Source: Favolaschia claudopus (lineage: Eukaryota > Basidiomycota > Agaricomycetes > Agaricales > Mycenaceae). From it: 64,000 nucleotides of DNA. The DNA lies in contig JAWWNJ010000186.1 in the NCBI GenBank assembly GCA_037176885.1, positions 333,586 through 397,585 on the forward strand. Direction: 5' to 3'. The position numbers and the translations under genes are program-made. How positions within the stretch are numbered: position 1 is the first letter of the stretch; every line of letters begins with the position of its first letter. Below are positions 43,296 to 54,071 of this stretch, piece after piece. The notes below the pieces were generated by a model. The model had not been told where the DNA came from. It was given only the letters and a program-made list of their open reading frames with translations, and ran no database searches.

Positions 43296-43962
43296 TGTAC
43301 GGGTGCGAGATACTGGCGAGATACGGGATATTGATGGGCACTGATTTCCTTATTGAGTAGAGACCGTGACACGGATCCACCTGTCACTCCGGAGTTCCCG
43401 CCGAATCCCGACCCCTTTGGCATTGTTTCCCGCCCCACTCCTCGCCTCCCGCCTTGTTCCCGCCTCCGCATACCTCCTTAGCAACGACCTATAAAATTCA
43501 CAGCGTTATTCTACAATTTATTTAGGGGTTACAATACAGGTGCCTGCCAAAAACTCGCTCAATAGAGCACTTTGGCAAACGGTGAAAAATGATTTTTTTC
43601 TTCAGTTCCCCGCTACCAAATTTTGGTTGTGGAGCCGCAAAACAGTGCGCAGCCCACTGTAGTTTTTTCACCAAACTCGCTTAGTTTTTCGAACTGAAAT
43701 TTGATTTTCACCGTTTGCCAAAATGCTCTAATTTGAAACGAAGAGGCAAGTTGCCGTAGGTCATCGCGGTCGCAGACGGCGAGGAAGAGACGTCGACGAC
43801 GATTGAATTTGTTCGCACTTTGGATCAGCGCAAAGCTCGTCATAAAAGTCACAGTCGCCCGTACCTACTCAATAAGGAAACAGTACCCATCAATATCCAG
43901 TATCTCGTCCGTATCTTGCAGCCGTACACACTTTAATAATAATAAAGTGTGTACGGCTGCAA
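43296..43962. mobile_element. inverted-repeat element with nested MITE and terminal hairpin
   Basis: Positions 43299-43366 and 43867-43930 are inverted copies of about 65 bp (ACTCAATAAGGAAA and CGTACACAC landmarks). Overlapping the right end, CTTGCAGCCGTACACACTTT at 43914 begins a perfect 21-bp inverted repeat whose second arm ends at 43962. The interior contains the separate MITE at 43563-43730. Non-coding. Confidence 0.6.
43563..43730. mobile_element. 168-bp TIR element (MITE)
   Basis: Bounded by TA. The ends TAGAGCACTTTGGCAAACGG and TAGAGCATTTTGGCAAACGG (inverted) match over about 40 bp. The whole element is little more than two arms. Non-coding. It is nested in the inverted-repeat element at 43296-43962. 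Confidence 0.8.
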
Positions 43963-44652
43963 GTAATTTGTATTGTCAAGTCAGTAAGCCGTAGTGCAGA
44001 ATGAACATGTCTACTAGACACACCGTAAAAGTTCAATTATTTGTTCGAGATTTCGTCCCCAGCGAATCCACCGTGTCACGGAATGTGTTTCGGCGCAAAA
44101 CGAAGACCTCCTGATTGAATGCATCAGAGTTTCGACAAAAAACTTGTGACCTTGTACAAGGTCAAAAAAGGGCCGAAAAAGGCCGAAAAAGACCACAAGT
44201 CCGCAAGGCCACAAGCTTTCTCCTCGGATTCACAAGCTGTCATTTTCGGCTCACATAATCTTGGCAGTTTTGGCTTGGCGGCGGGATTTGGGGTGTAGGG
44301 CAGGTGGGTTAGATGTTTGCATGTAATTGGGCTTTTCGTTTTGCTTTTACTCGTCTTTTTTTCATCACCGCCCCACCGCGCGAAAAATATGTATAAGCTC
44401 CACGCAGTGGGCCAAGCGGCGAGCGTTAAAGGGGGGTCTGCGGGGGTCTCCCCCCGCGCTAGATTTTCCATCAATATTGTATTAAACATTGAAATCAACG
44501 ATACAAAAGCCAAAAACGAATCTATCTCTCCTCTAATGTGCCGTCAGGCCAAAGGAGGGGGGTCTGGGCATTGTTCCCCCAGCATCTCAAGATGTCCACA
44601 AATTCTCCATGCCTACAACTGATTAAATATATTCAAATTCAAGTTCCTTTAT
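43963..44652. other. intergenic, no recognised gene
   Basis: A minus-strand frame at 44124-44513 has no motifs. A G-rich and C-rich run at 44428-44455 folds on itself. Confidence 0.3.
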
Positions 44653-45059
44653 TAGAGAGGTTGCGCAAAAGCCATACGAGCCACCAGATGGCTTTGGGGC
44701 GTGTGCGCAGCCCGATGGCTCCAATGGCTGCTGAACTTGGGCATTCTGCTCACAACTGCATCAAAACCATCCGTGCTTATCTAGATAAAGCCCGGTGATG
44801 AACTGCGGACCTTCATGACGGCAATAGCCGGACAGTGAGGGGGGAAACTACTCAAGCAGGAGAAACTGTTGTTGATGCCATAAATTAACCGTGGATTCTG
44901 GTGATTTGGGGAAGCCCATGACAGCTACTACAAACTGTGCGGATATGTTGCATACAATATAAGTTTGATGCTTAAACGTCCCAGAATTAGGAGCCATATG
45001 CTGGCGCACCACGCCCAAAGCCATCTGGTGGGTCGTATGGCTTTTGCGCAAACAGGTTA
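44653..45059. mobile_element. TIR element (MITE), TAGAG..TTGCG family
   Basis: About 407 bp bounded by TA. Ends of about 58 bp are inverted with few mismatches, with landmark TTGCGCAAAAGCCATACGA followed by CCACCAGATGGCTTTGGG. The outermost TAGAGAGGTTGCG relates it to the elements at 1554, 45895 and 49343. Non-coding. Confidence 0.8.
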
Positions 45060-45245
45060 TTGAGAGAAAATCCCTTAAGAAAAGCCACCTTCATACAGAA
45101 CTAGCTAAAGCACTTAGGATACATACTACATCCAAAAAGGCCTTTTCTATAGGTCGTTCGCCATTCATCACCAAAATCACTTTCGGATCAGTTGACCGAA
45201 AAAGGAAATTTGTTACGTCACATGTCAGAGGTGGGGGAGGCCAAG

Positions 45246-45681
45246 TAGTGTTGCCGGAAGCTGGAGCTAGCTCCAAGCTGAGTTCAACTCCAACTCGACC
45301 CCTTCCCAAAAGCGGCACCTCGAGGCGATGCCAGCTCGCCTCGACTCCACCCTCGTCACCCAAAGCGGACGACGTGACATTTACGGTGGTGTAACTGAGT
45401 GACATCACACTCCCTCCCCAGTTTCTGTATTGGCCGTTTCTTGCCGTTTTCGACGTATAAAAAGCAGTTTGAGCTTGAAGAGAGCTCAGGAAAACCTTCC
45501 ACATAAAAATTTGGTCCATTCTCCCCTAAAATTTTGCCCTTCGGGTGGAAAGATGAACCCTGGGACACTAGATTCCCATATCCGGTATCAGCTCTGAGCC
45601 AGCTCCGGTCAACTCGAGCTGACAGCGAGCTGATGGGCAATCAACTCGAGTTCAGCTCCAACTCAGCTCCCGGCAACACTA
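45246..45681. mobile_element. TIR element, AGTGTTGCCGG family, long copy
   Basis: 436 bp bounded by TA with AGTGTTGCCGG ends. It shares with 15848-16061, in inverse orientation, the CCCTTCGGGTGGAAAGATGA block and the AGCTC-rich termini, but keeps about 220 bp that the other copy lacks (45300-45520). Non-coding. Confidence 0.85.
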
Positions 45682-45726
45682 AGGCCAAGGGGCGTTCTGC
45701 CCAATTAGGCATCAAAGGCAGGCATC

Positions 45727-45770
45727 GGCCGAAATCGAACCGTATCGATCTCGGCTACCGTACACGTACA
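45727..45770 (-). repeat. 44-bp sequence, inverted copy of 41529-41573
   Basis: TCGGCCGAAATCGAACCGTA followed by TCGATCTCGGCTACCGTA mirrors the sequence at 41529-41573. It lies just outside the right end of the TIR element at 45246-45681. Confidence 0.6.
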
Positions 45771-45894
45771 TTGATATACTGTGACTGTGACATCAATCCA
45801 GTCCTTTCGGCTTCTTTACCGTGTTGAAACGGTCATTGGCAATTGATGGACTTGATGGCCTGGGAGGCCGCCTGATCATTATCAGCTAGCCGCG

Positions 45895-46091
45895 TTTTCG
45901 CGTTTTCGGTTTTCGTTCCCGCATTGAATCATTTTGAATGGCTACCGATTTCCGTATTAGGAAAGTTTGATGGGCTAAACTTTTATGTCGAAGTCAAGAA
46001 AAGCTATTTGGAATGAAATTGGATGCTCAAACCAGGGGTAGCTTTCGTCAATACGCCGGAGCCATTCAATGGCTGCATCGCAAACAGGCTA
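45895..46091. mobile_element. decayed TIR element (MITE), TAGAG..TTTGCG family
   Basis: The internal sequence (ACCGATTTCCGTATTAGG, GAATGAAATTGGATGCT, CCAGGGGTA) aligns with 1600-1710. The right end GCATCGCAAACAGGCTA is clear. The left end is blurred. It lies 44 bp before the ATG of the Zn2Cys6 gene and may contribute promoter sequence. Confidence 0.6.
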
Positions 46092-46134
46092 ATAGGGCTT
46101 CTTCAATGGCCCATCCCGCCACACTTTGCCCACC

Positions 46135-46652
46135 ATGCCAAAAGCATCAGGGTCTTTATTGCCAAACGAGGTCAGTTATCGCCATCGTCATGCAATGTGG
46201 TTAACGAGATACAAGGCTTGCCTACGATGCAAAGAACGCAAAACACGATGCGATCTCGGAAAAAGCTGTGAACCGTGCAGGTGGGCCGCGCAGTTTCATC
46301 ATCTCAGTTGCGTCAACTGAGGCCAGTCTTTAAGAAAACATAATCAACCTGTGAACGGCCCAGTCACACGACGAGGCAGGCCTGCAGAACAAGGCTTCGG
46401 CAGCAAGCCGGTAGGTTTTGAAAAAAAAAAAAGGCTTCAACTACAGCAGATGGCCTGCTGGAGGCTATCGGATTACTGACAGGAAGACTTGCCGCCCTCG
46501 AGGCCGCAGTTTTCGGAAGGTCGTCATCCGAGTCTTTGAAGCGTTCAAACTGGGTGGATGTGAGAGAACAAGGCTATCATTCGTGGGCGGAAGCTGATGC
46601 CCGGGGCAAGTCCAGCCGCCCGGAGCTAGACAACGATTTTTTTGATGTGTAG
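46135..46652 (+). CDS. tiny Zn2Cys6 binuclear-cluster protein, three exons
   Basis: Exons 46135-46280, 46364-46410 and 46447-46652 join in frame to give 132 residues. The start has the Kozak context CCCACCATG; a second in-frame ATG at 46195 would give 112. Residues about 29-55 form a perfect binuclear cluster once intron 1 is removed, C-X2-C-X6-C-X5-C-X2-C-X7-C (ACLRCKERKTRCD then KSCEPC and the last Cys in exon 2). Without splicing the last Cys is misplaced, so the cluster supports the intron. The C-terminal exon has a Leu-rich helix (LLEAIGLLTGRLAALEAAVF) and an acidic end. Intron 2 is only 36 nt. Fungal Zn2Cys6 proteins bind DNA as transcription factors, but most are several hundred residues. 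This one has no room for an activation domain and may be a regulator, an inhibitor or a transposon-derived fragment. Confidence 0.65.
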
Positions 46653-47096
46653 AGCAGGGTGCGCAGAGATATTCACTGTAGCGCCCTCTGCATTGAAGCC
46701 CTTGTTAAACATAAAGTTATCCCGATCCACTGTGTGGATCGGGTCAACCCCCCTATACTCTGCTGCATCCAGTGCTGTTCGATGACAGAGTGATCTCAGC
46801 GCTCAGCGTTCATCACATTCTCCTCGGGTGAGGATTGAACCCTCGACCCCCCAGTGGGAATCGGGATAAAAACATAGTAAACACCACCAAATAGGTCCCA
46901 TCATTGATGCCATCATTCATTGATGCCATCATTGATGTCTCAAATCGACCGAAGGAAAAAATTTAAATTTGAATTGTATTTTTTGCTGCACAATTGGGGC
47001 CAGGCAGAGTTAAAACATACCAGGAGGCCTCAATTGGGGTAGCAGCGATGTCACAGTGGTCTTTGAGAGCATATAAAATGAGGAAATCGATCAGTG
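46653..47096. other. intergenic with hairpin and B-box-like motif
   Basis: CCCGATCCAC/GTGGATCGGG forms a perfect 10-bp hairpin at 46721-46743, about 70 bp after the Zn2Cys6 stop. On the minus strand GAGGGTTCAATCCTC at 46830-46844 is T-arm-like with a B box. Positions 46876-46960 contain scraps (AACACCACCAAAT, GATGTCTCAAATCG) of the inverted repeats that bound the next element. Confidence 0.35.
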
Positions 47097-49294
47097 GTAA
47101 CCTAAATTGGGCATGTTCCGTAAGCTCACATGACTGACTGATTGATTGCATCACTGATGTCTCAAATCGGCCCCGCGGAAAAAGTATTTGTTGTGAGTTT
47201 TTGAGCGGATGAAGAATCCCTCTTGAGGGATTGTACTACTATCTAATCGGAAGTGTTTTTGGCCAGAGGATCAGTCGTGGGAAGGTTTTGATCAGGTGGA
47301 ATAAATCTCGTTCTTCTTTGGTGGTGTTTAGGCCGAGCGCACCATAGACAATGAATTAGTTATCTCATGGAAATGCCCATGATTTTTGTGTTTCATGTAT
47401 CCCAGAGTAATGAGGCCCCATTCAACGAAATTCAGTGGATGCGCACCCCCTCGAAAAATCATGGACTTGACATGAAAATCACAGCGCCGTCCAGCGGCTC
47501 ATGGATATTTATCCGTGGCTGTTGTCTTATGACAATGTTCTCATCGCATTCCGGGTGTTTTCCCAAAGGATCGACCGAAAGACGCTTCTCGGGATGGAAC
47601 GGCCTGCACTGTATATGTCAAGCGCAGTGCCAAGCGTCTCCCTTCTACGATCAACCAAATGCTCCAAGAATTTCGGAAAGACGGTTTGAACGCTCCGCTC
47701 AACGCATTCAACATATTGGAGATCACAGAAAACTCCAATGCTCGTCGTCTATCTCATACGGTTCACCGGGTCCTGAAATACCGGCTCAAGTCACCCGATG
47801 TCGACATCACATTCTACCCCCATCGTGACGATAGCGCGATCCAGCGCCCTCCTCCTGTTTTCGAGTTGGAGTGTGGACCTGAACATATAACTCTGCAGTA
47901 CCTCTTGGAACGGTTGACATCCCCGAGGCCGGGTATGACGATAATGCCTCGTCTCATCAACGAGTGGCTTCACCAATTAGGACTAGACGCTACTCCGGAG
48001 CTGCAGAAGAAGATTGGCCTGGAGCAAGTCATGGTGTGGGTCGGAGATCAGCTCACTGTCGACCGTTTGCGCAATCTAGCTCGGTTTCGCGCTGAGGATG
48101 ATAACTCGTTCGAACGGTTGGACTGGCTAGTCTCTCCTCCTGGCTGGCTTCACATCTGCATGGCATTCGCCAACTCGATTCACAAACAACACATTGGGAG
48201 TCGGACGTCGAAAGGACGTGGACTCAGTGCAGCATTCAGTGCTTTGGGACGCAAGGGTCTAGAAAAAACCAAAACTCAGGGTCCCTTCTTCCACGATCTG
48301 GATGAGACTCTTCATATCATTGCAGAAGCTCAATTCCGTGAGCTCTGGCTTCTTGTCGGCGGTGTTTCAAACTTGGCCGACTTGCGTAGGAAATCCCCCT
48401 CTACAAACTGGCAGAAAAGATTGTTTCGAACACGCCTCGTCTACCGCACTTGCCATGAACCGTGCAAAGAAACAGGTGGACGAGCTCAAAGAGCAGTCTA
48501 TCATGTTTCTTCGCGATGTTCTACCCTATATCCTGCTGCGCACTGTGATTAAACACGGGCGATGTTGGATTAATGGAGGATTTAATTCCCGAGATGTTGT
48601 ACCGCTTCGTGGGCGGAAACAACTCAAAGTACCACATCGAGAGATGCTTGAGCTGCTCCAAGGGTTGAATCGGAATGGCCACCTGAGCTTCGGTGTGTGT
48701 TCATTTGCTCAGCCGTGGATTGGATAAGCTGATATATTGCCGACTCAAACAGTGACTTCATACGAAGTAATTGTTCGGTGATCAACAATACTGGTCGGCG
48801 AGAAGGACACATGCCAGTTGACGAAGCTCAAGAAATGAATATAAAGGATATCCAAGTACGCCGATATGAACTTGAACAGCATTTAAACAGATAAATCCTC
48901 AGGTCACACACCGCTCGGAAGGACCGAACATTGACTGAACTATGGTGCCCTCCGCTTAGTCACCGCCAAAAATGTACTAGTCCCAAATCGGCCGAAGGCC
49001 GAATTTTTTTTTGTATATACCTCTTTTCGCCTGCAGAAAGACAGTTTTCTATGGTGCGCATCGTTTAAACACCACCAAACAAGAACGAAATTTATAGCAC
49101 CTGATCAGAAGCTTCCCACGACTGATCCTTTGGCCAAAACACTTCGATTAGGTAGTAGAGTAAACCCCCTAGAGGGATATTCCATCCGCTCAAAACTCAC
49201 AATAAAATATATTTTTCTTGAGGCGGATTTGAGACATCAGTGATGCAATCAATCAATAAGTCACGTGTACTTACGAACACTCCCTATTTAGGTC
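47097..49294 (+). mobile_element. element with about 250-bp inverted repeats enclosing a DUF6589 gene
   Basis: Left arm about 47097-47349 and right arm about 49050-49294 are inverted copies at roughly 80-85% identity by eye. Landmarks are TGATTGCATCACTGATGTCT, GGATCAGTCGTGGGAAG, GGTGGTGTTTA and GCGCACCATAGA. The 1.7 kb between them holds little besides the DUF6589 frame. The outer limits fade near CCTAAAT on both sides and no clean target duplication is visible, so exact ends are uncertain. Structure suggests a DNA transposon or a unit that captured the gene; no known transposase domain is present. Confidence 0.6.
47659..48893 (+). pseudogene. DUF6589 family protein, frameshifted and C-terminally truncated
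   Basis: A 297-residue frame (47659-48552) contains GPEHITLQYLLERL, WVGDQLTVDRLRNLARFR, EDDNSFERLDWLV, HICMAFANSIHKQHIG, GPFFHDLDETLHIIAEAQFR and GVSNLADLRRKSPS. These are the hallmarks of the agaric DUF6589 family. After NW the correct frame shifts; MNRAKKQVDELKEQSIMF, GDVGLMEDLIPEMLYRFVGG, NNSKYHIE, MLELLQGLN and EWPPELRCVFIC follow in alternating frames. The sequence ends near 48893 after MPVDEAQEMNIKD. The N-terminal half of the usual protein is missing or unrecognised. The function of the family is unknown. It is enclosed by long inverted repeats (47097-49294), which links it to a mobile element. Confidence 0.75.
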
Positions 49295-49342
49295 ATGTCA
49301 AGCAAGAACAATATTTTTGAATGTCCTTCTAGTAGCCTATAG

Positions 49343-49795
49343 TAGAGAGTTTGCGGTGAGCCGCCAGAAGCCACCTGGTGGCTCCAACGGCATGCGGATT
49401 GGAGCGGCTACGTCATGTGGCGGCTCGTTCAGCGGCTCGTCGCGCGCGGTCCTTAGCACGATTTCGAGGTTGGGTGCCTTGTATATTGACTATACCTTCA
49501 GCCAATAAGAGTTCGTTGTCCAAAGGTGCATAATTGTTTTGAATTGAAGCAATTTCCAGCGTCAACCGAAGTCTTCGGCTCAAATGTGCGATGGCGTCAG
49601 ATTTTCGGGTCGGATTTTCTTCGTGTGTGTATGGCTCAAGATATAGATGACTAAGTACTAAGAATAGACTTGCAAAACCAAATTTGAACCAGTTTTTACC
49701 AGCCACCAAACGAGCCGCCAGACAGCATAGCCGCTCCAATCCGCATGCCATTAGAGCCGCCAGGTGGCTTCTGGCGGCTCACCGCAAACTCTCTA
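49343..49795. mobile_element. TIR element (MITE), TAGAGAGTTTGCGG type
   Basis: 453 bp bounded by TA. Ends of about 67 bp are inverted with few mismatches, starting TAGAGAGTTTGCGGTGAGCC and containing GCCACCTGGTGGCTC and GCATGCGGATTGGAGCGGCT. It is inserted two codons before the stop of the most downstream frame of the gag remnant. The best-preserved member of its family in the window. Non-coding. Confidence 0.9.
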
Positions 49796-52700
49796 ATACC
49801 GTGAGTTCTGAAGTACTCTGTCCATCGTGCAGAGTTAAATGCATTATCAGTGCGAACCCGTTTGATTTTACATCCAGTCTGCCGTTCGGCACCGTGTGAT
49901 CCTTTCGAAGTCGTTTATTTTCAAAATTTGATGATGGAACATCTTGTAAATTGAGAATCTGGCAGAGGAGATCTAGACGATCGTCCAGTGTTTCTTCAGG
50001 ATTCCCTGAAAGTCTCAATCCGGAGATAATCTCAGGTTCGTCTTCATCATCAGACTCATCAAACTCATCAATTTCAGAGTCCGAGTCGCTAACCGACATT
50101 AGCTCTGGCAGGTCCGAGTAGTCCAACGTTGTCAGAGTGTTCTCTTCTTGACCAGGTAGGTCTTCAAGCTGTTCGGATTCAAATTCTCCGCCAGATGCAT
50201 CAGAAAATCCGGGAATTTCAAAGCAACGAGGAAGATCAAAATCTTCGTCGTTTGAATCCGAGTCAGACTCGTATTCTGAATCACTCACTTCAAATAATTC
50301 AGGCAAGTCGGAGAATTCATCGCTCGACTCACTGGACTCATATTCAGATGATAAGTCTGTCTCTGAATCGGAATCTGGGTAGAAACCGGCAAACTTCTCA
50401 AGTACCAGGCCGACAGATCAAAGAGTTGATTCTGTAAGTACTCCTTTGGAAGTAGCTGCGGTTCAGCGTTGCGGAACAGACTTGTAATCATGTAAGTGTC
50501 TTCGTTGTAAGACTCGACTCGAATTTGATTATCTTCGATTGCAGGAGTGTTAATCTCGAAATCAACATCCTTCAAGATGAATGTCGCCATTGTAGCGTAC
50601 ATATCCTCAGATTCAGCGGTAAAGCGATCTTCCCATTCTACATCATCGGGATCTAACCCAATTGCAATCTGGCGCTCAATAGCATACCAGAGACCAATTT
50701 TGAAGTCTTCGTCAAACAAAAATTCCATCGGTAGGATTACATCTTCCATCGTAACATTGTCAATGACAAACATATTCAGTAGCCGATGTTTTCATACACT
50801 TGGAATCGAGATTCCTGTTGAATCTCATCGTCTCCAGGATACAGGCTGAGCTTCCTGCAGTACAATGCGAACAAATTGAGCAGCCGCTAAATCGCCAATA
50901 GGTCGCGGCTTTTCCGGGTGAGAGCTGACAGTTTCCAAAATTTTCAAATCCTGGTTCCTGCCCTCCTTAGCTTCCACACGGAAAGTCGCAGACCCCACCG
51001 GTAATGTTTCCAACACCTCAGTAGTTGCTGAGAGTGCTGATTCGTTTGCAGTACGCATTCGTGCTGCGTGTGCGCCAAAACCTGGAGGTTTGCCTTTCTG
51101 GCTTGAATTCATGCTCGTTAATTTAGGACAATTACGAGCCATATGGCCCGGTTCAGCGCAATTTAGGCAGAGGCCGGCAGCCATTAATTCATTACGACGC
51201 TTAGTCGACATTTTCCGGTCATCAAAGGTTCGTTTACCCTTCGACTGGTTGTTCGTTGAAGCCCTCGGCTTATCTGAGTTCGATTTTTCAGTGTTCAACT
51301 TCACCGAGGAAGATTGAATTGTTGGCTTCTTGAAAAAGCGACCCCCACGCCCACGATTAGGGTTCTTAGATGGTAAGTTAGAAGGTTTGCTTGTGCTCGC
51401 CTTCGGCTTATCATCCTCAGGTCTATAATTACCAAGCAGCTTTTCAGCGTGCTCGGCTTCACAACAACGTCGTCCCAACTTGAAACCTCAGGATCAAGCT
51501 TTTGCGGGACATCTCCTTCTTGATGTCCTTTCGCAACGTTAACCAGAGACGGGTGACTTTTTCCTGATCGTCTGGTAATCCGATCATGGTGTGTAGCTGT
51601 TCGTATTCAGCTATATGCTCAGTCACTGGTTTAGAACCCTGGAAAAGTCCGTTCAATTTGTGCGTTGTTTCAACTTAAAATCTTTAGGGAAACAATAATT
51701 CAAAAGTTCAGTGAAGAACTTCGGAAGAGTCCAGGACTTCTCATATTTAACAACCTTACGTTGGTAAAAGTCTCCAGCTGTTCCGGTCATGAAATAGCTG
51801 ATTATGAAGATCTGGTCTTCCTTAGGGACTTTACCCATGGTAACGTAGTTTGTGCTTTCGCGAACAACCGGAAATAAGCATAAGGATCGACCGATCCGTT
51901 GTACTTGGTAGGTGGAATAGGCTTCAAGTTCATTTTAGAAACCCGTCGAGATTTTGATCTCGTCCTACGAGAGCCTTCGCGCGTCGCGATTTACTGGATT
52001 TCCGCGACTTGCGAGAATGGCTACGTTTTTCCTTGTGTTTACGGGAACGAGATTTACGGTGACTCCGTTTCACAGACTTTCCAGAGTCGGTACCACTCCT
52101 CGTCAGAGCTGGAAGAGCTATCCGAGCTGCTCGATTCATCATCCGATTCAGAGGAATCTTCCTCGGAGGGAATCTGAGCTGGAACTCGAGGAACTCGAGC
52201 TGGATGAACTCGAGCTCGAGCTTGACGAAGGTGGCGAAGAATTCCGAGCGGCAGCCTCGCGAATAACTTTGTCAATAAATGTTCCGCCTACAAGAGGTCT
52301 AGCAGGAGGGGAATTCGATCGTTTCTGTGTGCTTTTACCAGAACCTTTGGTGCGAATTTCCCGCTCAATGCTCGCTTCAACCGCTTCTTTAGAACGGTTC
52401 TTAACCTGTTTAGCTTGCCTTCTTCTTAAGCAACTTAGCGGTGCGTTTCGCTTCCACTATTTCGACGTCTTTCTGACGCTTCTTCTCAAGTTTAATTGCC
52501 TTCAAGCGTTTCTGAAGGTTCCATTTTTCGTCTGATAGCGAAATAATGGTCTGGCCAGACACTGATTCATTCGGAGGAGAATTATATTCAGGTTTATTAA
52601 TTACAACGGTAGTAGAAGAACTATCCGATGGTACATTATTCACGGGGCCATCCCGGAATAAGTCAGAAGGAGTAGAAATAGGCTCCTTTTTAATTCGATT

Positions 52701-53685
52701 AATTTCTTCAAAATTAGCGAAGGCAGCGCGTTGAGCTTCAAACTCAGCTTCAGAGAACTGGTCCGACCAATCAACCTCGCCCCAATTGCGAGGATCAGGG
52801 CCTTTACCCTTCGGCTGAGACGGCCCTTCGCCTCGAGAGATTTCGCTTTTCAGAAGGCGAAGCCGAGCGGACTTCAACCTTCCGAACCGGTGCGGGAGTG
52901 GATTGCGCCTGAGCACCTGTGAAGCGCGGTGAGTTAAATGTGTTCAATTTAACTTTCGCAATTTTATCCTCATCATCAGAGGCGAGAGAAATGAGTTCCC
53001 TCGTCGGAAACACGAGAAGCTCGACGGCTCTTATCCGCAGCCTTGGCCATACGCATGTAGCGTTTGCCATCTGCCTAAGCTCCTTGGAGCTCATTTCTTT
53101 AGTCGCACGTTCAATTGGCGACGTAGAGGCGGAGGTTGAACGATTAAGTTCGGCCCCAACCGACCTCTTGTCTTCCTTGTGAGACTTGGAAGACTGGCGA
53201 GTAACCTGCGTCCAGGTCTCGCGATTCTCGCTTGCATCCAAGTCGAGAATACCAAAATCCACGCTGCTGTCCAGCAACGGGACAAGCAACAGCCCGGAGC
53301 TTTCCTGAGAAGGAAAAGCTCCCTCCACCACCTGAGGAGGTGGGGCACTAACCGCCCGAATGGGTGGTGAAGCAGAAACAACCCGGCTGAACAACAGCTC
53401 GGGTGTAACGCTGCGCGACTTGGGCGAACCCAAAGCCGACTTGGGAGCGGATTGCTCGGGAGCGCGATGCTCGGAACCAGGAGAAGAAGAAGAAATAGAA
53501 GTGGAAGACTCACTATCCTCCGCATGTTCCCTCGATAGTAACACGATTGTTCCGAGTAGTAGCCCGAGTAACATAAGGGGAACGGCCCCGTCCGCGAAGA
53601 GAATGAGCCATTGCGAGTAGATGAGAGGGTAAGAGACAAGAAGCAAGAGTTGAGACAGGAGATGAGACAAGAGAAAAGCTTTGGT
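49796..53685 (-). pseudogene. Gypsy-type (Ty3-like) gag remnant without pol
   Basis: Read leftward from about 53610 (start MAHSLRGRGRSPYVTRAT). It passes through Ser-rich segments with TWTQVTRQSSKSHK and EMSSKELRQMANAT, a gag-like block (EDQIFIISYFMTGTAGDFYQ, FFTELLNYCFPKDFK, MNGLFQGSKPVTEHIAEYEQ) and a zinc knuckle C-X2-C-X4-H-X4-C (CLNCAEPGHMARNC, 51130-51171). Acidic frames follow (50285-50773 with WYAIERQIAIGLDPDD; 49779-50306, Asp/Ser-rich). Frames change at least five times. No protease, reverse transcriptase, RNase H or integrase is present, so the element is either non-autonomous or has lost pol. Gag forms the particle that packages element RNA. The last frame is interrupted by the MITE at 49343-49795. 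Confidence 0.65.
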
Positions 53686-53779
53686 GAGATAGTCGTCGTC
53701 GAAGTCGGTAGCGGCGGTTGATCAGACCACAGGTAACCAGAGCAAGCGGCGACGAAGAGCAAAGATACTAGTTAAGAGT

Positions 53780-54046
53780 CAAAAATATGTACGAAAGATT
53801 ACCGTTAAGTAATAGTTTCGGCACACGAAAGGTTTTGTTGAGAGCTGGTGATGTTTTAAGTTCTAGATTCACCAAAGTGTAAAACTAAGTACAAGACAGT
53901 ATATAAAGTAATCTAATAATCAAGACAATGCGGAATGAGATTATACATGAGCGCAAAGTAATGTACGGAGCGGGAAGTGGAGAATGAGTCTAAGTCAAAC
54001 GCGGTCACGAGGTAAGAAAGAAAAATGATAGTGTTACAGTAGCCAA
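53780..54046 (-). repeat. possible 5' LTR of the gag remnant
   Basis: On the minus strand a TGTAACACTATC start at 54046 lies where an LTR should begin, about 440 bp ahead of the gag start, and the stretch contains TATATA-like sequence. No second LTR was found at the other end, so this is a suggestion only. The adjacent 54043-54071 is the 29-bp match to 4624-4652. Confidence 0.25.
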
Positions 54047-54071
54047 TACCACTGTTTCTAGATCAGAATTC

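Noticed and set aside
49779..50306. Asp/Ser-rich minus-strand frame as an independent acidic protein gene
   Set aside because: It follows the zinc-knuckle frame on the same strand and its last codons come from the MITE insertion, so it is treated as part of the gag remnant.
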